The position numbers and the translations under genes were made by a program. Positions 49,197 to 59,187 of a stretch of DNA of 64,000 nucleotides are shown here, in pieces. This DNA is from Agapanthus africanus (Eukaryota; Streptophyta; Magnoliopsida; Asparagales; Amaryllidaceae). How positions within the stretch are numbered: position 1 is the stretch's first letter; every line of letters begins with the position of its first letter. The notes under the pieces were generated by a model that saw only the letters and a list, made by a program, of their open reading frames with translations, had not been told where the DNA came from and made no database searches. Location of the stretch: contig JASDDO010000026.1 of the NCBI GenBank assembly GCA_030015575.1, positions 28,970,079 to 29,034,078 of the forward strand, read 5' to 3'.

Positions 49197-51788
49197 TGTT
49201 CACCGCCGAAAGACCGAACCGAGATGTTGGGACGTCTGGCCATAATTTTAAGCGGAAAATGTTATTTGGATTTATCCGTCCACCTCTCCGAAGAACCAAG
49301 TTGATTTATGGCACCATATATCGGAGGTTTGGACAAACGTGGCCATTGCAGCAGACTTTATCAGATTCCCCTTCATTTTATGAGGGTTTTTTTTTATTGT
49401 GGGGACGCTCTTCCCTGCAGGCGCAAGCCTCTGCATTTAATTACGTTACCGCATTGCGATAACTACTTTCTCCTGCTCCGGAAGTTCACTTCGTGTCTTG
49501 TATGTTTTTGTTTGTTTTAGTTGCCCGTGGATTGTATACGGAGACTAGTTTCTGTCGTCGCCCGTAGGGCGCGGTTTAGTCGAAATCCATATATCTTTGA
49601 TTTGGGCTTAGGTTTATTTATGGACTGTTAATCTGGTTTGAGATTAAAATCAACTTAAATGTGGGGGCATTTGGGCTCAATTTGTTCTTTCTAAGAATGC
49701 GTTAGTCTAATTTGAGACTAAGATCAATTTAGCAAAATTTCAAGGATCGTTTATATTTAAGATCCCGCAAAAGAGCATTTGGGCTCAACTGAAAGAAAAT
49801 TTCAGAGACATTTTTATTTAAGATCCAGCAAAATAGCATTTGGGCTCAGCTAAAAGAAAATTTCAGAGACTTAGCCAATTTGGGCCAAACCTACTTAGCC
49901 TTTTGTTTTATTCAAAAGTGCTAAGCACTTATTTGGGCTCTATTTGTTCAGCTCTTTTCTTTTCATGTAAAAGTGCTAAGCACTTTGAGCTCTGACGCTC
50001 ACATGTGTTTCATGTGAAACATTCAGTCATGGGCGCTGCCCAATAAATGTTGAGCACTTTTAATCATTTTGACTAAATGTGAAGTGCTAAGCACTTTTTA
50101 TGGCGTCCACATGAGGTGCACGTGCGGCGCTGGACGCTGCCCAATCAGTGCTAAGCACTCAGCCGTTTTGGCTGTATATGAAGTGCTAAGCACTTTTTGT
50201 ATGGCGCCCACGTGAGGAGCACGTGCGGCGATGAGCGCTGCCCAATAAGTGCTAAGCACTTAGCTGTCTTCGGCTGCATAGGGAGTGCTGAGCACTTTTA
50301 TTCAGCACCCACGTGTGTTTCACGTGAGGTGCTGGCCTTCTGTTTTGGGCGCTCGCGTGTTTTTCACATGAGGCACTGTTAAAAGGGGGCATCCACGTGA
50401 GGCGCTGGTCCTTTTTTCTTTTTAAGAGATTAAATCTCTGTTAATGGCATTTTGACCATTAATGATCACCAAGATCTTCATTTTTTGAAGATTTGGGGTC
50501 GGGTTTTTTTCTCTTTAAGAACTAAGTTCTTTTATAGGTTATTTTTACTTTTATTTTTCTTTTGGACCTAATTCTTTTCTGAATCTTTGATTCTCAAGAA
50601 CAAAATCCTCCCGATGAGAATTAAATTCTCAACTTGTAGGAGACTTGTCTTGTGGATCTCTGATCCAGAGAAAGAACTAAGTTCTTATGAAGGGTTAAAC
50701 CCTTATATAGGTAAAAAGAGATATTTTGATCTCTTTGTTTTCTTTACTTAGGGTTTTTGAGGAGGAGAGTCTTCTTCTTTGAGAATTAAATTCTTTGTTC
50801 TTTCAAGAGCTCACTGTATTTTTTTTGCAGAAGCTTATCGGGAGTTTTTTCTATCTCCCTCTGTGTGTTGAGACTTGAAGTCTCGGGTCTTTTATATAGT
50901 AGATGCAATTTGTTAATTAGTTTTGAGAAAATCTTTCATTAAGAGATTCTAATTAATTTAATTGGACTCAAAATTGATATGTGGAATTTTACCCACCATT
51001 GGATCTTTGATCCAAAAACTTCTGTTTTTACAGAATATGATTTTTGTTTTTAACAAGATTGAGGAGATATTTTCCCCTATACAGAATTTATTATGTAAAG
51101 TGGTGATTTTTTAATCACCATTTGATTTTTAATCCAAGAGTTCTCTATTTCACATAGAGCTATCATTTTTGTTAAGAAAGATTGAGAGAATATATTCCCA
51201 AAATTGGATCATTGATCCAACCAAGAGTATCTTTCTTATTTAGAAAGATATGGGAGATATTTTCTCCTAATAGAATTTGATTCTATATTTTGATGATCTA
51301 TCATCCCCGTTGGATTTTTGATCCAACGGCTCTGTTTAACAGAGAGTATTGTAGAATTTTAATTCTACTTGGGCGCTGGCGCTCACGTATTATTCACGTG
51401 GGCGCTACTTAAGAATTTAATTCTTATAATGGGTATTCTTGTGCTTTGCACAATGGAGCCCGCGTAAGCAGCACGTGCGGTTCCATACAAGAGTCGGACT
51501 CTTATGTAATAAATTCTATTATGCTTTGCACACAGGCGCCCGTGTGAGGAGCACGTGCGGCACCATATAAGAATTTAATTCTTACTCAGAAAGTGCTTCT
51601 GTGCTTTGCACATTGGCGCCGGCATAAGGAGCACATGCGGCGCCGTATAAGAATTTAATTCTTACCCAGAAGCTTTTCTGTGCTTTGCACATTGGCTCTG
51701 GCGCCCTCGTGAGAAGCACGTAGGGCGCTACCCCATTAAATTTAACAGATCTTTGCTCTTTTATTAGGTTAAATATATTGGGGAAACA
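49197..51788 (-). mobile_element. Tat-B 5' LTR
   Basis: A 2592-bp LTR from TGTTCACCGCC to GGGGAAACA, matching 9315-11843 in order but diverged. The inner end is set by the primer-binding site. The outer end is inferred from TG...CA and from the analogous end of Tat-B2, so it is less certain. It contains seven near-identical AAGTGCTAAGCACTT palindromes between 49915 and 50300 and many shorter inverted repeats. The 3' LTR of this element is not in the window. Confidence 0.8.
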
Positions 51789-53982
51789 TGAACAACGGCA
51801 TATGAATTCATGTAGGTATCTTTTAAGTGACATCTCGTACCACGATATACGTTCCATACCAATCTACCCCTTTATCCCCGCGTAATGTATTATATAGATT
51901 ATGTTTACAGGTCTTGGTCGAAACCATGAATATAAAATGTTCAGGTTCATGTTTAAGGTATAATCTTTTGTTCAAGTAATCATGTTGAGTTCATGTCAAG
52001 TAATAACCATGGTTTGGTCAAGTCGAGTCAAGTTTGATTTTGATGATTGAATTCGAGTATTCGTGTTCATGATCAAGTATTCATGTTCGTGTTTGATTTT
52101 GGATTCAGGTTTGAATTTGGACTCAAATTGAGTCAGACACTTGTAAACTGATTTAACCCTTGAATTCTTAGGTTCGGGAGTAATCGGCAACTGCAGCATA
52201 TGGACGACATGATTTTTCCAATACAATTGCCATTGATAACTCCGTTAAGTTGTCTAACCTGAATAGGTAAGCACTCACTTTCTCCGGCTCCCTGGGACTC
52301 AAGAGAATCGATCCCTCTTAAACCTATATTTACTAAATTCCTTAAAATATTGTTTTGTATATCTCGAGTGGGTTTTATGAAAAATATTTTTAATATAGAT
52401 TAAAAATAAATCTCGAGAGTGATTTGTATTACTTAGGTTTTCATGAACATGTGTTATTGGGGTGTTTTAATGATAAATACCCAGCTTTAAAAAGTTATGG
52501 TATTTTATTGAAAACTAGTCCTTTTTGGTAACTTGATGGTATTTTATTAACATTTTTAATCATTCATTTTTAGAAAAATATAGTTTCATAATATAATGAA
52601 AATATGGATTTATAATTTTATTTAATTTTAAAAATTATTATTTTTATTTAAAAAAGTCGCATTTCTTAAAAACTGTATTTTATTTCTTTTCGAGATCGAA
52701 TACTCCGTGAGCAGTTCTGCATCTCGCTCTACTATCACAAAGATGTGCAATAATCTGCACCATACATTAGCGGGTCCCCTAATGAAAGTTGTAGAGGCGT
52801 ATTTGCCAAGGATTACCAAAATATCGTTTAAAAAAACCCGGTTTTTAAAAGATGTGGTAATTTATTGTAAAGTTATTCTTTGAACCAAATATACGTGTAT
52901 TTAGGTATCGTGCTATGAAACCAAAGTGTGTGTATGGGGTAGGTCGTTACCCCGTAAAGTTTTCCTAAAAGTATTGTTTTACAATTTATCGAAAAAGAGG
53001 TGATAATAAATTTCAAAGTATTTTAATGAAAAGTTCGTTTTATAGTTTCTTCACATGAGAATTTTGCATAAACTTGAATCTAAACATTTGTGATTAAAGT
53101 AACAATAGTGTGGTAAAATTAGATTGACCAATATATAAAGGAAAGGGGAGTTCTAGGTTTTAGAAAGATCGGTATCGGTAATAACTCCACTTTACCGATA
53201 TATGATTTGGAGATGAATTTCAATGAAAAGAAGGAAGGTTGAAAGGGACTTACGGTTTGAAAATCTCAAGGAAAGTGTAAGGAAGAAGATGGGGGGTTGT
53301 GGCGTAGCGGGAGCTCCGGAATCGGCTTCGATCTTCGGCAGAAAGAGCTTGGTCGCTAACACCACTTGCACTTAGGAACTTTTTGAGAGAGTTTTTGCTA
53401 AAAATTTTAGAATGGTGAAGAGCTAAAGCATAGGGTGGTATTTATAGTGAAGAATTACGGTTTGGGAATTAAAATTTTGGATTAAAAAAAATTAAAAAGA
53501 TGTTTAATGGTGAAGTGAAGGGTCTCTGTTTGAGAAAACAAACAGTGCAGAGAAGTTAAGGGGAGCTGAAGAGATAAGTGTGCAAAGTATGGAGCCAATT
53601 GGGTGCATCAGGACCGTCGGCGCCGGCCCTAGGGAAATTTTGGCCGGTCGGATCTCGAGCTCTGGCCTCGAGATTCGTGCCGCGTGGGTTTTTCTGTGTG
53701 TACACCTCATTGCGCCTGTTTGATTTTTCTGAACTTTTCATTTTCCCGTGTATTGCACGTGCAACTCTCGGTTTTCCAAAATGTTAAAAAGAAAAATCTT
53801 AAAAAATAATTGGTTCTGATAGGATTCGAATACACAGGCTATGTCGCAGTAATGTAGAGACTTTACCAGTGAGCTAAAAGTTGCTTCTTTTTTTTATTTA
53901 AAAAAAATAACTTTTAATTTTTACACAGGCTGAAATACTCTTTTCTGTACAATAATAAGAAATTTCTATATTGTGATTTCAG
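51789..53982. other. AT-rich stretch, largely unidentified
   Basis: No open frame of interest. It must hold the left part of the CACTA element whose exon begins at 53983, or a deletion of it, but no CACTA terminus is visible. On the minus strand CTATAAATACC near 53430-53440 is a good TATA box. It is followed by a plausible 5' UTR and a donor-like AAACCGTAAGT near 53255, so a minus-strand promoter may exist; this is weak. Confidence 0.4.
53812..53890 (-). repeat. tRNA-like segment, possibly a SINE head
   Basis: The minus strand reads TTAGCTCACTGGTAAAG (A-box like) and, about 35 bases on, TGTATTCGAATCC (B-box like), the internal promoter arrangement of tRNA genes and tRNA-derived SINEs. No acceptor-stem pairing is evident, so an active tRNA is unlikely. 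Confidence 0.4.
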
Positions 53983-55457
53983 AGTCGTTACAACGAGTAC
54001 GCTATTATCCAGACGCGGAAAGATGTGGCCGCTGTGTCGCCGGAGGTGATTCATCGACTCCAAGATAGGGTGGAGCAGCACAATGTGCGGGTGGATACTG
54101 TTAGGAATATGTATGCTCTAGAAGCCATTATTGTATAATATAGTGGATGCTTGGACATATATATAGAGGACTTTCTTGCTCGACATGATAGTATGCTATC
54201 TGATTGCCTTTATCTTAACATGTTCACTGGTATTATTATACTGTCTCTCATATACATGTTGATAAAGCCCTTAGGGTGTTAGCTTGACTACCAAGACTAT
54301 GATGCGGATCATACTACTGGGACCTGGGTAGTGCACAAGCACATCCTTCAATTGTTCCTAGTCGAGAGAATATCGAGACAGGGTATCGATATTCCAGAGT
54401 AAACTAGTGTGTACGTTTCTTGACCCTGCATAGGGCGATGATTGATCCCATAACCATTGGTGTTTGACATCAAAGATTGTACACATGTTCTCATTAGAGA
54501 ATGGGTACACTGAACAGGACTCGCCGAGAACTCCTAGATGGTACTATACCTATCGTCAGATAGCAGTTCTTTGGTGACACTGATACAGGTTAGTCTGTAG
54601 ACTCAAGATCGTCATAGAGTCTTGTATGGTTCTCACTGTGCTTTGATTTCTTCCCTACTACGACTCAAAGGAGTTGTGCAAACAGGTGGATTTTGGGTAC
54701 AGTCCCAAGTCACATGGAGGCAATGAGCGATAGGAGGGGTTTCGTCTCTCCAGGTATAGGGATTCGATGTTGCACTATACTCGATTGGCTATAACAGGAA
54801 GTCCCTGGCCAGGGATGTTGATGAGATTTACTGGTAAGTGTTATCGGTAGTTTCTCGTACCGTTATAGGCCACACATCGGCATAACTTATCAAGTTATTA
54901 GGGTCTGACGATTCTACCCCCAGAATCGATATGCGACATATCAGACGAAGAGACCGGACTGTACGGTAAGTTTTACCTATAGACTTCATGGGAGTTCGGA
55001 CAAGCTTGCTTGTTGATCTTCTAATCGCTTAATACCTGAGTAGCCGTTACATCCAGCTAGTACCGCTGACGGCTTGTGGGTGACTGATGTGATCATCATC
55101 TACTGCTGGCATATTGACGAGTCTTTAGAGTCCCACACAAAAGTTTCCTAGTTCAAACGAAACGAAGTAGGGCACATATGCTGATATGTGCGGGGCCTGA
55201 TTAAATACGAGTATGTGATACCGTATTCTAATATGGAAATAATCTGATATCGATTGGGCTATATGTGATATGACCAGATTATTGAATTAAGTGTTGATTT
55301 GATAATGTGATATACAGATAAATGATATTAGTAGGTTATATGTAATATGACCGGATTATTGAATCAAGCGTTGATTTAATAATATGATATATTAACTAAT
55401 ATTATTGCTCACTAATTATTTGCTTCTCTTTATATATATATATATATTAATATATAT

Positions 55458-55507
<50 letters not shown>

Positions 55508-56361
55508 GAAGCATGGTTGATTTTCTAATAGAAAATGAGATGGAAAATGGGTAGACTTTTGTTGTGGAGGGGTGAAGCATGGCTTTACTTTATATTATAA
55601 TGGTTTGGATCTACTATTAAAGTACGGTTCAATTTTATTTTGAATTGAATTCCATGCTTCAATAATATAGTTGATATTTTTGAAGCCATCCTACACTTGA
55701 TACTACACAATGGTTCATTTTTCTTGAGCTCATTTTTGGATGAGTTGCTCTCTAGCTTTCTTTATTTTCCTCCTCACCTCCTCTAAGCTCAATCCCTCAC
55801 ATGAGTTGTGAACCCTTGAGCTTGTGAGCATCCTAAGTGAGCAAACAACACCTCTACTTCACCATCCTACACTAGATTAGTACTTTGGTGTAGTGTGTTT
55901 CCTTCACTGAAGAGTTTAGTGAAGAGGTAGTTTGGATTAGCGGAGCTTCGGGTGGATCATATTCGGCACGAAGATCGCAAAGGAAACTCGATCCAACTTC
56001 AAGTGGAGCCTAGTGGAGTCGTGTGGATTGCTACACGGAGCTTAAGAAGAGAAGGACACGGTCTACAAAGCTTGTAGCCTCTTTCTCTTAGTTAAAGTTT
56101 TTGTTATATCATAGTTAAACCCTAATCATCTAGTTTCGATTCTTATTTAGAGTTAATTAGCACCCCAAAAATTCTAAAATGATGCTTGATGCTAGTAAAC
56201 CCAGTGGTGGTGCTAACAAAACACTTTCAGATACGCTTGAGGCGCAGACCGAGGAGCTGAGGCTGTCAAACACGGAGGCCATCAAGAAGGCCATACGAGA
56301 CGAGTTTAGGAGTATGCTCAGGTCACGGGACGATGGAGCTGGATCGTCCCAACGATCATAG
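53983..56361 (+). pseudogene. Outer CACTA element: C-terminal exon of the Ptta/En/Spm-type protein, split by a solo LTR
   Basis: After an acceptor (TGATTTCAG at 53982) the plus strand encodes YNEYAIIQTRKDVAAVSPEV and IHRLQDRVEQHNV up to 54098, where the solo LTR intervenes. The frame resumes at 56235 with EAQTEELRLSNTEAIKKAIR and DEFRSMLRSRDDGAGSSQ and stops at 56361. The KDVAAVSPEV segment and C-terminal coiled coil are typical of the second (non-catalytic) protein of plant CACTA elements, thought to act in transposition by binding subterminal repeats. Upstream exons are not recognised. Confidence 0.65.
54099..56229. mobile_element. Solo LTR (2.1 kb), copy 2
   Basis: Begins TGTTAG and ends ACTTTCA, flanked by GATAC at 54094-54098 and 56230-56234. 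It is the same family as 21785-23990. It contains a long (TA)n tract (about 55433-55502), absent or short in copy 1. No coding capacity. The split exon reads on in frame when it is excluded. Confidence 0.85.
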
Positions 56362-56958
56362 ATTATTGATTTTCTGATACAAACATTTGATTTGTTGATA
56401 CAAATATTTGTTTTATTGGTTTATTGATTATACTGTTTGGTGTATATATTTTGTTTATAATTGTGTTTGATTCTAATCATATTACTTCTTGATTGTTATA
56501 ATTGCGTGAGATTTGATCATATTATTATTATTATCTATTGTTCATTGTAATTGAATGCACCATGTGCGGGGCGTGTAGATTTCTGATGTTTTTAAAAATT
56601 GATAATATATTTGGTCACGGTTGTAACCGTGACCAAATATTATATAGTCACGGTTTTAACCGTGACCATAGGATGAAGTCACGGTTACCTGCTAGTAGAA
56701 AATATCATTCACTATGGTTTCCCCTTATGGTCATGGTTGAAATCGTGACCGTAGGGTCTCTATAGTCACGGTCAACTGCTATAGCAGGTATGCTACATTA
56801 CGGTTTAACCTTTTGGCAACGATTTAAACCTTGACCATATAATATATATGGTGTTTAAACCGTAACCATAGAATATATATGGTGTTTATACCTTGACCAT
56901 AAATTGGTCACGGTAATAACCGAGACTATATATATGGACCCCACACAGATTTTATGTA
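56362..56958 (+). repeat. Outer CACTA 3' untranslated and subterminal repeats, left of the inner element
   Basis: After the stop at 56361, AT-rich DNA leads into a cluster of palindromic repeats from about 56612: GGTCACGGTTGTAACCGTGA and variants such as AGTCACGGTTTTAACCGTGA, in at least five positions. Repeats of this kind near CACTA ends bind element-encoded protein. The array resumes at 62788. Confidence 0.75.
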
Positions 56959-57179
56959 CACTACTTCAATAAGGGGTTGCCCCTACGGAGATAGGAATCC
57001 GTAGGGGCAACTTTTTATTGCTCCTACGGATTAATCCGTAGGGCCAACGATTTACCCCTACGGTGCCCTATGGATTAATTAAAAAATATTAAAATGCAAT
57101 TTTTTATTTAGCCCTACGGAGCCGCAAAAGAAGGCCCTCCGGATTAATCAGTAACGACATCAAAGGGTTATTTATAAAA

Positions 57180-57470
57180 AAATAAAGCTCAGTAATTTCC
57201 CACCTCCTTCAATTTTTCCCACCAACTCCCCGCGCGATCGATCTCGTCACCCGCCTTCACCTCTCATCGCCTTTGATTTCCTACCGTCGTTTCCACCACA
57301 GTCTCGTCACCACTTTGCCGCCGTCCTCGCCTTTGATTTCCCGCCGTCGTCGCCTTTGAATTCCCGTCGCTCGTCGCAATCTTCCTTCCACCAGAGGATC
57401 TCGTCGAGCTCCATCCCCAGCCTCCTCCACCTCGTCGAGCTCCATCCACCGGCAAAACTACAAGTGAGGT
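57180..57470 (+). other. Inner CACTA: probable first, untranslated exon
   Basis: A C- and CG-rich stretch with repeated CGCCTTTGATTTCC and CCGTCGTC phrases, ending in a good donor (AAGTGAG-GTGAGTTAAT at about 57470). No long frame on the plus strand; the minus-strand frame 57264-57455 is a compositional artefact. It probably belongs to the 5' UTR of the transposon transcript. Confidence 0.45.
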
Positions 57471-57528
57471 GAGTTAATTTCCATTTTGAACTATTAATTA
57501 TTCATAATTTTTTGTGTTATTGTTGATT

Positions 57529-58040
57529 TTAGGGTTAGGGTTAGGGTTAGTTCCGGGTTAATTGGGGGTTAATTTGGGGTTAGGGCGAGGGTTAGGGTTA
57601 GGGTCAATTAGGTAGGTTAGGGTTCGGTTTAGGGTTAGGGTTACGGTTTAGGGTTCGGTTTAGGGTTAGGGTTAGGGTTCGGTTTAGGGTTAGGGTTAGT
57701 TAGGGTTAATTAGGTAAAATTAGGTTGGTGATTATTAGGGTTAGGGTTGGGGTTAATTAGATTAATTATGGTTAATTTTGGTTTGGGTTAGAGTTAATTT
57801 GGGTTGGGGTTTGGGTGATGATTAGGGTTAGGTTAATTTGGGTTAGGGTTAATTAGGTAAAATAGAGTGTATTTTTGTTAAGGGGTTGATTAGGGTTTAT
57901 TTTGGTTAATTGGGTTAATTTAGGGTTAATTAGGGATAATTTGAGTTAGGATGATGATTAGAGTTAATTTGGGTTAATTAAGGATAATTTGAGTTAGGAT
58001 GATGATTATGATTAATTTGGGTTAATTAGGGTTAGGGTTT
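57529..58040 (+). repeat. Degenerate telomere-like repeat in the first CACTA intron
   Basis: Runs of TTAGGG and TTTAGGG, interspersed with GGTTCGG, GGGTTAATT and similar phrases, fill about 500 bp after the donor at 57470. The densest part (57529-57715) has three- to four-unit tandem runs of GGGTTA. The rest decays into GGGTTAATT and GATGATTAG motifs. Confidence 0.85.
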
Positions 58041-58444
58041 AAGGTGCACTAGTTCATTTGGTAGGATACTAGATGATAACGTAAACGCACAACTTTACCG
58101 TAAACGCAAACAAAATTTACACTAAACAAAAAACCTTCGAACGCTTAAAAACGAAATGTAAACGTAAAACTTATTCAAGTTAAATGTTCAAGTTAAAACC
58201 AATATATGATACTCGATGATAATATGAAACTTTCATATTCTCATCGATACTCATATGTGAAAATCAAAGCGCGACTTAGTCCCCGTCTATCGGTTAACAT
58301 ATGTTCGATGTTCGTCGTGACATAGAACTATACGAAGGTTGTTAAATATCGGACGGTATAGTTCGGTACAAACAACCGTCGTGTTGTCTATGTGAAGAGA
58401 AGATTCAATCGTAAAATTTATTTTCTCAGATCCACGATTCGAAC

Positions 58445-59101
58445 ATGTTTGCATCATTAGAGAGAGATTCAAGATGTTTAGCTCAGTTTCCTAGTATGGA
58501 GGATGCATATTATAAAGGATTCGGTGTCTTTGGATACAAATTTGAAGTTAAAGGCATAGAAACATCTCGAACCATTCAGAATAGTGAGATTGCGATGGTA
58601 GGATCGGATGGTGTGATTTATTATGGATACTTAAATTGCATACTTGGCATCCAATATCCTGGACGATCAGAACCATTTTATATATTTCCGTGTACTTGGT
58701 ATGATATACGAACCGATACGAATAAATGGAGAAACAATCTCGGGACCTGGAAAGATGAATATGGATTGACTAGTGTGAACACACTTCGATTTTACGGTCG
58801 GGACGATCCATTTATCTTTCTGAACCAAGCGTTCCAAGTATACTATTCACAGTGCTTGAGGCATCCGAGATGGAGTGTCGTATGCCGTTGGAAACCCAGG
58901 AATGTTTACGATATCCCAGAATTCGAGGATCGTATGAAGGACAATGATGGGGATAAAGAGGAGAGAAGACTTAGACTGCTCCGACCGTCTGTTTCAAAAG
59001 ACGGCTTGTCTTCGGCTGATCGTGAAGTTACGTGGGTTAGAAATGATATCGATGATGAAATCCAATTAGATATGTCTAATTCGTCCACGAAACGAAAAAG
59101 G
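58445..59101 (+). pseudogene. CACTA transposase C-terminal fragment (DUF4216)
   Basis: An open stretch of ~219 codons from ATG 58445 to a donor-like AAAAAG-GTTATC at about 59101. It contains the DUF4216 domain found at the C-terminus of plant TNP2-type CACTA transposases: SDGVIYYGYLNCILGIQYPG, FYIFPCTWYDI, YGLTSVNTLRFYGRDDPFIF and LNQAFQVYYSQCLRHPRWSV, with WSVVCRWKPRNVYDIPE after it. The catalytic transposase domain is absent, so it cannot cut DNA. The apparent start Met lies within what was once an internal exon. Confidence 0.8.
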
Positions 59102-59187
59102 TTATCAGTAATATTATATTATTACTTCACATTTCTACGATCTATACTTATATTGCATGCATATGTAATGATTGTACTCTTATATAG

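Noticed and set aside
53743..53765. CCCGTGTATTGCACGTGC as a Helitron or TIR end
   Set aside because: No matching second end, hairpin-CTRR terminus or target duplication found.
53812..53890. Functional tRNA gene
   Set aside because: A- and B-box-like strings are present, but no acceptor stem or anticodon arm folds by eye.
57264..57455. Minus-strand Gly/Arg-rich frame
   Set aside because: Compositional artefact of CCGTCGTC repeats in a probable CACTA 5' UTR.
57529..58040. Chromosome end or true telomere
   Set aside because: The repeats are degenerate, short and enclosed between CACTA terminal repeats with normal sequence beyond.
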